DNA of 64,000 nucleotides, taken from the NCBI GenBank assembly GCA_032622095.1, contig CP136069.1:168942394-169006393 (forward strand), in the 5' to 3' direction. Shown piece after piece: positions 38,629-50,800 of the stretch (its first letter is position 1; each line of letters begins with the position of its first letter). A program made the position numbers and the translations under genes. The notes under the pieces were generated by a model. The model was not told the DNA's origin, searched no databases, and saw nothing but the letters and a program-made list of their open reading frames with translations. Origin of the DNA: Siphonodentalium dalli. Taxonomy: Eukaryota > Mollusca > Scaphopoda > Gadilida > Siphonodentaliidae.

Positions 38629-38647
38629 TACCCTAAATAAATACTGC

Positions 38648-38653
38648 TTTATT
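38648..38653 (-). promoter_or_regulatory. Polyadenylation signal AATAAA of the TIKI gene
   Basis: AATAAA on the minus strand, 47 bases after the stop codon, at a typical spacing for a short 3' UTR. It abuts a TA-flanked snapback MITE (38413-38628), so transcripts probably end at or inside that element. Confidence 0.55.
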
Positions 38654-38700
38654 TGAGTCATTCAAACAATTTTGATTCACAACCATAAACACGTTTTCTA

Positions 38701-38854
38701 TCACAACAAAGAACATGATAACATGAACAACACAACTGGAATAATCGTACATCTGGGACACACTACGACAGCACTACTGAAAGCAGGTCCCTTCAGTCGC
38801 TCTGTATCATTCCTCCCATCATTCATCACAGTATCCGTCTTCAGAGAACTTGGT
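38701..38854 (-). CDS. TRABD2: TIKI last exon: hydrophobic C-terminus
   Basis: Encodes RPSSLKTDTVMNDGRNDTER, then KGPAFSSAVVV and TIIPVVLFMLSCSLL before TGA at 38701-38703. The short hydrophobic C-terminus after small residues fits the GPI-anchor or C-terminal membrane segment of TIKI proteins. Acceptor TTTTCAG at 38855-38856. Confidence 0.87.
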
Positions 38855-41800
38855 CTGAAAAAAGAAATTTAAAAAAAAATATTATTTCCATTGACAACAT
38901 ATTTGCCTTTGTTTAAAATGAGTTATTTGAGTTACCCTTTCATGGCGGGAGCTGCGCTGGTGCAGCATTAAATATCATGTGCCAGTGCATTCTCTTATAT
39001 ATGCGAGTTGACCATAGGGAGCCTCGCATATATGAGCGAATGCACTGGCTTACAAAGTCACAGTAAATATTGTTAGGCCAATGCATTCTCTCATATAAGC
39101 GAGGCTCCCTATGGGAGACTCACATATATAAGAGAATGCGTTGGAACAGGGTTTTGCAAAATTCCAGGAAGCTCCAGTCAAGGAAGGGTTAAAAGTCAAT
39201 AATTTAGGACAAAGCAAATAATAGCCAGGTTCAGCCGCATTTACATGTAACTTGTAACCTGTGTTACTATGGTATTGCTATGGAGATGCAAGAACAAGCA
39301 GTCACATTGCGACCAGTGATATGATTAATTGGCTTTAATCAAATTATTATCTTTCTGCACAGGCAAACCTGTCTGCACAACGTTGATCGCTCATTCGGTT
39401 ATCAGAATATTGGATTACATGTATTCCCCTTTGCAACAAGTTTCGTATGTTACATGTTGGACACAAAATGGTTTGACCGTGTACTTATACAAGCCTGGGT
39501 TTAGTGTGCCTGTTATTTGCAGAATGAGGTCCCCAGAGGGTGAATTTAGTGATGCTATCCCACATAGCAGGCTAGCATCACCAAACTCTCTCTCTGGGGA
39601 CCTCATTCTGCATGGTGTCATCTGCTATGGGAGACATAGACTCAGATTGAAGTTCCCAAATGGTGAATATTGTGATGAACACCCATTGGGAACCTCGGTT
39701 ATGCAATGTGTCGTCTGCCAATTTTGGGATTTAGAGAAACTGAAATTCACCCTCTGGGGACCTCATTCTGCAAATGACAGACACTCTAAACTCAGGCTTA
39801 CAGGAGGCCTCCATAGGCAATGCCAACACGTGTTACAAGTTACACATACTTGTGGATGTAGGCCTACAGTAATGCTCTAATTAATCGACCCCTTAACCAC
39901 AGCAGAATTATGGGTAACTTTTCAGGATTTAGTCGGAAATATGGCTTGTTGCCATTCATCGGAAAGCTCTCGGGTCGATTATTTAGAGCATTACTGTACC
40001 TGGTTAATATCTTATTTCAAACACTGATACTGACTAGCTTGAGGCCATGTTTGGACTGTGATACATTAACCCTTTCTATACCATACTCATTGACGAGCAG
40101 TTATCCCATAGGAAATGTTCAGATGATAAGCCAAACATTTGTTGAACTTATTATCTAAACATTTCCCAGCAATGAATAGGATTCCTTCTGCACTTTCTAT
40201 TATCAGGCATCTGCTCATAATTTACTGAATACCCCTCCATATGAATAATAGATCATTCCAATGTATACTTTTATAACAGCGGGAGAATCCATTCAGTAAA
40301 GAAAGGGTAGAATGTTTAAAGAAGTTCTCTAGCCTCCAGGCCAATTTTTATGAAACCTTTTTTATATGTCATGCCCGTTTTGAAAAAAAAACAGACTGAA
40401 CGTATTATGTCATTGGTTCGTCCGTCCGTTCACTTTTTCGTTTTTGGATGATAACTTTAGTAAGTCTGAACTGAATGGAATGAAATTTGGTATGTGTGTT
40501 TACTATCCCAAAATACAGGGCAAGTTCTAATTTGTGTTTCGCCTGCCAATTTTCACCCAAGTTACGGCCCTTTTTGTTGGAATTTGCACTCATTTCAAGA
40601 TGACAAATTTAGTAAGTCTGAACTGAATAGAATGAAATTTGGTATGTGAGTTTTCTGGCACAAAATACAGGTCAAGTTCAAATTTGGGTTCCACCCGCCA
40701 ATTTTCATCAGAGTTACGGCCCTTTGTTGGTATTACCACAGACACATTTTCCACGCCCTAGCAAAGCTCTTGTTTATTTTTCAGTTGAAAAGTTACATTC
40801 ACCCACAAATTTGATGATGGTGCATCATGGTGCATGCATTATGCCCTCCTCATATTCATGATTAGCACAGTGTTAGTCTGCCTCTTATTTACCTCTTAGA
40901 CTCCATCCGCGTCCATAAATCATTAAAGCTATCTTTATCTTCATCATCAAAGTTAAATCTACAATATAAGAAACCACTTAGTATTATCAATATTTATTCT
41001 CCACAAAATATGTATATATGAATTTTAAAAAAGACATTAGATCAGATAAAATGAGGCATGAAGGATGATAAAACATAGCAGGAAGAGATGACTAGACAAT
41101 GACTTTTTATACGCCCGTCTGTTTGTCTGTCTGTCTAGCCATCCATCTGTCAGTCCATATGTCCGTCCATCCGTTAGCAGTTTTGGTTTCCGGATGATAA
41201 CTTTAGTTTGGGTTATTTTATCGGAACCAAATTTGGTATCTGAGTTTTCCAGACCAAAATACAGGCCAAGTTTGATTATGTGCAGGCTGCATGGAATAAT
41301 AAATGAAATTCATAAAGGTACAATAAACCCTATTAACATTACGTGTTTTTATATATGTCCATTTGACTTAGAAAATTCAGCATCCGCCCATAATAACATT
41401 TCCAATACTACAATTTAGTGTCACTGCCATTATTTGTTTGTGTACAATTCATAAAATCACATTGTGCATATTTTGCCATGTCCAGCGTAGCTCTTGTTAT
41501 CTCTCGCAAATGAAGTTTGGTGAGAGATAGAAATATAATAGGTTGATGGTATAATTCCTTCACGCTGACACAAATGTGATGCAAAAAAAAAATGGACCAC
41601 AATGGAGTATAACGAGCATAATTTCAGGCATAAAACCACCATAGGGCTTAAACCCTTTCTATACTAAATGGATTCTCAACTCAGTTATAAAAGTACACCT
41701 TGGAATAATCCTTTATTCATTTGGAGGGGTGTTCAGGTAATAAAAGCAGATGACAGGCAGAAGGACAGATAATGCAAGAGCTGAATGATTCACATCATTG

Positions 41801-44800
41801 GTGGGAAATGTTCAGATAATAAGTTCAACAATTTGATGAACTTATTATCTGAACATTACCTAAGAGAATATGAGGAAAAAAATCAATATTGGATAAAATA
41901 TCATTTTTTGTGTACAATCTAGTGAAAAATTACTAAAACAGTGAACAAGCCCTTCATTTTTCTCTAATTTAAAAAATAGTTGACCATAGCTCATTTTGAG
42001 AAATTGAAAAAGGTATTCTGGTCGGTAATTAGTATGGTAAGAAATATCTGTCTGATGTCTGCTTATTAGTATATGAACATCCCTACAAATGAAATTTCAA
42101 ATTCTACTTTGGAACATAAACTTACTTTTTCGGATCTATCTTAATCCATAACTCACTGAAGTTATAATTTTTCTTGTTCTTTAATTTTTTCCTTCTTTTT
42201 CTGTTTCTTCTTTCCATTTTCAATCTGAAAAGGGAGTAAAGATTGGAAACATCTGAGACATTAGGATCAAAACATTATTACACATTCTTCTGGTTGTCTT
42301 TGGATAATATGAGGGTAATCACACTGTCTTGCCATTTAAAGTAATGTTGAGCATTCTTTTTGGGTAATCGAATTGAAATTAAGATATATATAGTGGAAAG
42401 CAATTATTTTCAAAAATTTTATATCCAAATTTGAAGCATGGAGCATCATTATTGTATATTAATTATATGCAGCGATTAGCGGCTCAGCATTTTAAATGAT
42501 GTTGAACATGTCCTGAGGTGATCAAATTTGAATAGAGTCGAGAATAAAAAATTTGGAAATTGGAAGCAAAGAGCAACAAAAATCCATTGCAGAAAATATT
42601 ATATTTCCACTAATTGTGTTTTACCACTGATAAAATTTTGTTTCGCTTCGATGTACACAAGCCTGAGTTTAGCATGGCTGTCATTTTCAGAATAAGGTCC
42701 CCAGAGGGTGAATTTAGTGATGCTATCCCGCACAGCTATTTGGGACCTCATCCTGCATGGCCTCATCTGATATGGGAGACATAGACTCAGATTGAAGTTC
42801 CCAAATGGTGAATATTGTGATGTACACCCATTGGGAACCTCGATTATGCAATATGTCATCTGCCAATTTTGGGATATAGAGAAACTAAACTAAACCAGAA
42901 ATAGAATCTATGTGAAGAAGTTTCTATAAAAATATTATAATAAAGAAACTTTCCAGAGAAGATGAGGCCTAAGCAGGATGAGGTCCCCAGATGGTGAATT
43001 TAGTCATGCTAGCCCGCTATGCTCAAACCTGTAAATGACAGGCAATTTATTCTCAGGACTGGATGTACAGTAATGCCCTAAATAATATGGCTTGTTGCCA
43101 TTCATCGGAAAGCTCTCATTGAAAAGTTACCCATAATTCTGCTGTGGTTAAGGAGTCGATTATTTAGGGCATTACTGTACATTTAGGGAACTGAAGTATG
43201 ACTGTACTTACCTTTGTCTGTACAAGTAGTCCATGTCCCCATATAATACATCAGACAGGAGCGGGAATTCTGATGACATTTCTCCAGAACTGAAGGGCTT
43301 TCTCTTCAAATCCAATTTGTGTTTTGGCAACCTAAAAGTGTTAACATTCATACGGAATAAAGACAAGGCACGGGGAAATAAAACATATAACTGCTTTGTT
43401 TGCTTTGATTTTGATTATCTTCATGACAACATCTTCCATAATAAATAATGACCACTTTTATGAATCAAGTCTGGGTATAGTTTGTCTGACATTTGCAGAA
43501 TGAGGTCCCCAGAGGGTGAATTTAGTGATGCCATACCACACAGTGGGCTAGCATCACCAAATTCACCCTCTGAACCTCATTTTGCTTAGGCCTCAACTAT
43601 GGGAAACCTAGCTAGGATCAGATTGATGTTCCCCAATTGAAGTTGGTGATGTTCACCCATTAGTCACCTCGATTATGCATTTTATCTTCTGCAAATTAGG
43701 GGATATAGAAGGGAAAAGTAACTAAAAACAATGTTAATTTGAGTCTGTAGATAGTTCCCAGAAGATGATGCCTAATCATAATGTGGTCCCCAGAGGGTAA
43801 ATTTGGTGATGCTAGCCCATTGTGCGGGGCAGCATAACTAAATTCACCCTATATGGACCTCATTCTGCAACTGTCAGACACACTATATCCGTGCTTGCCA
43901 TGTATCTATGAATCATAACGTGTGATGTTCAAGACATGTAACACCCAATGCCAAAACACAGGGGCCTGTATCGCGCTCCGCTGTCCGCCCCCCCCCCCCC
44001 TTTGCACTGCCCATATACGCCGCCTCTATATACGCGCCTTCTTCGCGTTAATGGAACATTATATATAGACAATGTTCCATTAACGCGAAGAAGGCGCGTA
44101 TATAGAGGCGGCGTATATGGGCAGTGCAAAAGGGGGGCGGACAGCGGAGCGCGTTACAGGCCCCTGCGGCCAAAAGTAACAAATTCCAAGCCCGGGAGAG
44201 TTAAAGGTACGGTTGGCCTTGGCGGTGGGTATCCTGTGAAAATATTTCCACCCGTCAAAAACCGCCACAAACAGAAAGAACAACAAAATGTAGATAGACT
44301 TTGTCCATATACAAATAAAAAATATCGCATAAACAGTATGTTATTGTCATATTTTTGACCATTGTTATGTAAACAACAGCGCAAAAAGTAACTTTTCTGG
44401 TGTTTGTTTATATTATGATGGTAAACATAAAGAGCGTTCTTTGTGGGTGAATTCCTGATATGGAACGAATAAAGAGCGTTTATGCCATTTGCGTGTGATT
44501 AGCCAGCAGCATTGTGTTGTCTTCTGTAACACAATCAGGCTCTTGCTTTGGTAAAATATAGTAAATATTTATGATAACATGCTGTTTACGCGATGGTCAT
44601 GGTATATTTGAACGAAACTGTATGTTTTTCTGTTTACGGTGATTGGAACAAATATGAATATTTTCGACAACTAAGGCCTCACGTGCCTTTAAGACACGCA
44701 TAATGTTCAAGTCCTCAATTAAATTAATATAAACCAATAAGTATACACTGTCCACACTGCGAAAAACACACAAAAGACCCGCATGAAATTACAAGATAAG

Positions 44801-47800
44801 TGTTCTCTTTCTTCACTCAAAAAATAAACGAGTTAGCAATAACATCCGTCGGAAACGACTAATATAAGCACAATGCATGATGTCGATTCCGTTCCATGAC
44901 AACATAATTTGTTGTATTGTTTGCTATATCTCACATATTGTAGTAGTTCATGAAATAAATACTGCTTAAACTAAACATAAATGCCTGGTAAGCCAACATT
45001 ATCTTAGGAATAGAAGGTTAGACACAATTTTGCGAAACCCATGTGCCAATGCATTATCTTATATATGCGAGTCTCCCACACAGAATAAATTTGCCTAACA
45101 ATATTTACCTTGACCTTGTAAGCCAGTGCATTCTCTTATATGAAATGCTCCATGTGGGAAAATCGCATACATGTATATATATGTATATACGAGAATGCGC
45201 TAGCACAAGATCTTTAAAGCTGCACCAGCGCTGCTCCCGTCATAAAAGGATCGGACCGTGGCTCTTTAAACACTTACTCTTTAATATGTTGATCTGGTGA
45301 TGTATGTTGTATCTCCAATCCGTCTTCCATCAACATGTCTAGAATTGTGTTGTTCCCTAAAAAGTGACCTGTAATGACAACACAGTCAAATGTAATAGTA
45401 GCATAGAATATTTCGTCCGTTAAAGGGGAATGCCTCGATTTGGGATCACAAGAGTTATTTTTATACGGCCGTTTTTAAAAAAACGGGACGTATTCTAGAT
45501 GATAGCTTTAATTGTACAAAAAAAATGGAATTAAATTTGGTCTGTATATTGGTTCTCCACTAAAAAATACAGGTCGTTCGATTTTGGGGTCCGGCTGCCC
45601 ATTTTACCATGCGGAGTTACGGCCATTTATTGAAATTTGGGCTCAATTTTAGTTTCTGGGTGATAACCATGATATATACGCCGGGTCGAGTTCTGGTTCC
45701 GTCCGCCCATTTTTTGTCAGAGTTAAGACTTTTTCGACTGACATTCCCGGTTTTCTTCGTTTCGGGATGATAACTTAAAGTAATGCTGACTGTATGAAAT
45801 GAAATTTGGTTCACATGTTTGAACTATCTGTTTATCCCTTTCTGAGTAGTTTGCTGAACTTATTATCTGAACATTTTCCCACATATGAATCCTTCAGGAC
45901 TTGTATATTATCGTTTTGTCCATGAATGTAAAGTGATGTGAAACACTCCGACAGGGTGATCAAATAGAAATGTTGAATAATCTTATATGTTATATGTTAC
46001 ACATATTATATCCAAATCGACAACACTAGCCGTCATTCTTATATATTAATTAAATGCAGTGACTCTTGGTGGCAAGATCTGTTTCGTAAGTTTATCTCCG
46101 ATTGTTGCGTCCAAATCGAGAAGTAACTATTTACAATTGAGCGTAGTTCGGACGATGTTTTCTATGGAGTGGTACGGTTGATTTGCTTGAGATTTTCGGC
46201 GATGTTAGTAGAATCCTGCATTCCTCCAGTTGACATAGCGCCTGACTACTAACTTATCAGTTTCACGCACTCGAACAAGTCCATAATATGTCTTTAAATG
46301 TATAAATACATCGCTGTTTCGTCATACATACTGTCGTCTGCTTATTTTCGATGAACACCACTCCAAATGAATAATTGAACATTCCAATGGATACCTTTAT
46401 AAGTGAATGGGCGAATACATTTAGTATAGAAAGGGTTAAGCACCAAAATAAGTCTGGTACTATCTAAGTTTAAAGATGGATTATCTCTTTAAATAACAAA
46501 TTTGAAATAGTTGCGTGGGTATAAAATAATAAATATGAATTGATGACCCTGTCCAGAAACGCTTCTGCAATTAATATTGATTGTATTTCGAATGCTTTAT
46601 TATGAAATGAGATGATTAAATGGGACACTTTATTGTTCTATTTCTAGAACTGACCATTCAGGCGATACCATATATAGTGATAGAGATAATTAGGATGCTA
46701 CGTTCCGAACGTCAAATGTCCCAGATTGATTGTTTGTATTGTTTCATTCCATAGTTATAAGCTATATATGAGTCTAATTAACGTTCAGATGTGACCAAAT
46801 TACACAATAAAATTTCTGGTCTCTGTTAACATCAGTAACCACAATTGGTCGTTAGCTAAACAACCACACGTTTTTAGACCAGAAAATATACGAAATATAA
46901 TTATTATTAATCGATATAAGCATTTCTGGTCACTGAGGAGTCTTCGATTCATAACTAATATTTTATACCCCGGTTACGATATAACGCATGTTTACAAAGA
47001 GATCGACAAACATGTGAAATATATATCTATGCGACACTCAATAGGTTAAATTCTAAAGTGGCTATCCTGACAATTATCGGTGGGGAGGCAATATAAACTT
47101 TGTCCAGGTAATACCTATTATCCAAACCTTTAACCTATCATTATAATGGGACACTCTATACCTAACTTGGGATGTAAGCATGGGGTAAATTCTATAGTAC
47201 CTATTGTATCTGGACATAAAACGGTCGGGAAGCATTGTCTCTTAAGAGGCCCTACTAACAATAGGACATGTGCTGGACACGTTTCAAGGAGATAAATTGG
47301 CGACTGTGTCTTTTGTTGGAATTATTTGATTAGTACAAAGTTCGTCCCTCCTTTAACTCGGCCCTTCACTCACGTCTGTATGATATTTCTTGAAGTATTT
47401 AAAGTCAATATATACGTCCATATTAAACGCGGTGGGGCACAGACAGCTGCTATCTGTAAAACTTGGTATAACTTCAATTAAACGGACATGACTCGGTGGA
47501 GCCTCTAAATTATGTATGTACGTAATTTGGAGATGACATGAAATGTCTAGCTAGTGACAATTTTGTCCGAAATATGTGCACACATGGGGCGAATAAATCG
47601 GGCCACTTCCGCTATTTGACATCAATATGCATGAACCAACAACAGTTGGAAATTTATGACAATAGAAACTTGGATGATATTGTTCTGATATGGTTTACAG
47701 CCCCGTGGCGACTTTATGTTTTATTCTGTGATGGCCCAATATCGACTTTCCAATTTAAAAGAGGAAGGTTTGACCCGTTTTGAATGTTTGTCAGCCTGCC

Positions 47801-50800
47801 AAGAATACAAAATGATCGACCCCTATAAAGAGCGTTCATGATTCCGTCACATAAGAGCGCCAAATAATAAAGAACGCTCTCAATTGTAACTTTTGTACAG
47901 GTATTCAACGTAACAAGTATGGACGTGTTTGTGTTGTGTATTGTCGCGATGTCTCATACGCCATACGAATGATGGCGATTACAAGTGGTGTTGATTGTCT
48001 TTTACCTAAAAACGGGAAATGAACTTTATAAGGAAAATTTACCAATTTGGTGCAAAATCGGATCTCGCACCTTTAAGTGTGTGATTTACATGGTCACATG
48101 TATGACGGTATTTTGAAGATTGTCATCCCATTCAGCAAACCTCGTCAGATTCCGTACCGTGTCAGACCTCTAAGACTCATTCGGCAAACCTCGTCAGATT
48201 CCGTACCGTGTCAGACCTCTAAGACTAAGAGATCAAAGGTCGAGGGGTCCAGAATGATTATCATCCATGTAAGGAAGAGTTCAGTCCCCTGCTGCGCTGG
48301 CGTGATACTTGATAACAGTGGTCAGACCATCGTAGCGACGGGACTGAAATCCACCTTGCATGCAGTTTGCCATTTAGGCACCCTGGTTAAGTAGTCCTGC
48401 TTTATATATGTGCTATGATGACGATGGGTCCTGTTAATTTGTTATGATGCTGTTATGTATGGCAAACTGATGCTGTTAAGAAAATATACCGTTATATTTT
48501 ACGTTGCCATTTCGCGGTGTTCGGATAATCTGAACATATAAAAGAAAAGCCATCATGTGTATCAAACATTCAAAAAAATATATATATTGCGAAATATTTC
48601 ATACTGGTTGTATATTAGTTGTTGCAAATCAACTATAATCAAGATGAATATTCACGTCGTTTTGCATATACATCAGCGCAGTCATTATTAAGTTCTTCAA
48701 AAATATTTGTTGTTGAATGTTTCATACACACACTGGTTTTCTCTCAAATCGCTCGGATTAGCCAAACACCTCGAAAATGACAACTTTAGAAAAAATATAC
48801 TTCTTCGTAACGGTATCAGTTTGCCCCTTCAGCACCATATCAATTGAACAGGACAAGTCAACACAACACGTTAGCAGGACCATTTAATCTTAATGAGTGG
48901 TGTTAATATGGATGTGTAGGTGTAATTGACCCGTTTTAGAACATTGATATTCCAGTAAGACTATCGCCACGTCCCGGCCTGCCCAAGCATTTACAAATTG
49001 CTACTAATTCCTCATTTAAATTATATGCGTTAAGTTGAATTGAAGCACAGGGTCAACTAAAACCCTTAAGCTCCATATTTGCAATGTGGTCGTGCTTGTT
49101 TGGATAAGATAGGTTTTTAAGCCAACATTCTGAATTTCTGACCGAGTGGCCACTCGTAGCATCATTAACACGCGTCTTTGATGTCCGCCAATCGCCGTTT
49201 GATAACATCGGAAGCGACCCTAATACTTAAACAAATAACTCGAAACCACATCAAACACACCTGAACTCGTCGACCAAAGAACACAGAATTACAAAACATC
49301 AAATGTTACTGTATTAATCACCTATAGTTAAAGTGAGGAACCTATTACTGGTGCAAAATCCTACATGTAGTGGTATATATTATCAGCAATTGAACAATAT
49401 AGGACTAGGCGATTATTCAGGATTATTCAGGGGGGGGATTTTTCCGACACGTATGCCGGGGTGGTGGGTGTCAAAATAAGCCCAAAGCAATTTTTTCCAT
49501 GACAAATTTTGTTTTCCTTCACACCTTTTTATTGGATTTTTACTAGTTTGTACTGGTTTGTAACACTAAGAAATCAATAATAAGGAACTGCAGCAACACT
49601 AAACACGCTAGGGCCATCGGATGTTGGTTTGAGCCTCTTTATGACAAGGGAAAGTATTCTTAATGCAGCTGAATCGCCCATGCAGTATTCTATGTAATTA
49701 ACATAAAATAAGGATAACTTTAAAGAAAGAAATTTAATGCCAAATCTGGTCAAACATGGACATTAAACACTGATGTATACACTGATGTATAAAGAAAAAA
49801 GCATGTAACATACCTAGACTTGTGAGTGGATAACACAATTATCTCATATGTGAAAAAAGAGATAGAAAATGGTAATAATTCACAATCTCATGTAGTCATG
49901 AATGAGTTAATACAGGTTTCTACTAAAAGTGTAGGTTTGTTTTTTATTATATGCTTTACTCTCACATGCTACACTTGAGCTGCCTTTGGTGGCACGTAGC
50001 ATATAATAATTTAACATATCTGATATAAGACAATCACCTATCTGGTGTAAAACAATATCACCTATCTGGTGTAGAGCAATATCACCTACCTGGTGTATAG
50101 ACATAATATCTTTATAAATTTCCATAACAAAGTAACAAAACACAAAAACTAAAAGGTCTCTAAAAAGGACTACCACACACATTTTGGCACTAAAACAGTG
50201 ACTATTAATTGGGATCGGGGGTGGGTGGGTCCAAAAGGTTATCGCCAAAAAAGTAGCATACGTGTCTGGAAATTTTTTCCGACCCCCCCCCCCCCCTCTG
50301 GATTATTACTCAAAATTGACAAACGAGGCTTTGAGGGGAGACTACACAAAATTCAATACACCCCGTAAATTGGCCGTAATAGCAACGATCTAATATGGAT
50401 AATTTATAGAAAAATAATAATTTGAGTCGGAGATGTCTTCTGTAAACGATCAGGTTAACAGGTTATCTTAATATCAAATTTAATATAAAAGTACTTTATG
50501 GATCCAGCTATTCTGCCGTATATGCGGTGTAATACCCTCGCTGGCTATTCTACCGGCCTTTCTAAAATTGCAATGACTTCAGTGAGTTTATGTGCCTTTA
50601 GCAAGTTTAGCGATATTCCGCGCTCTAATTGTGGACATATGTTACCCCTACTTACAGATTAGGAAGACAGTGTATGTCATAATTAGCCATGTCCGTTTAA
50701 GGTCATTGTCTCATATTCTTCGGAAAACAGGCTTACAGTACGGCGATATTTAATTTCATCGTATCAACAATTCTCCATAAAAGACTGTCAGCGTGACATA

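Noticed and set aside
39329-39880. A 183-codon plus-strand frame
   Set aside because: Most of it lies in the CAAGCCT foldback; the repeated [13 protein letters not shown] peptide appears wherever that repeat is translated.
43948-44358. A 136-codon frame and its minus-strand mirror
   Set aside because: Both read through the snapback element and give mirrored peptides because the arms are complementary.
49907-50248. A 113-codon minus-strand frame with HQIGDI repeats
   Set aside because: The repeats are the 27-bp minisatellite and the rest is the interior of a transposable element.
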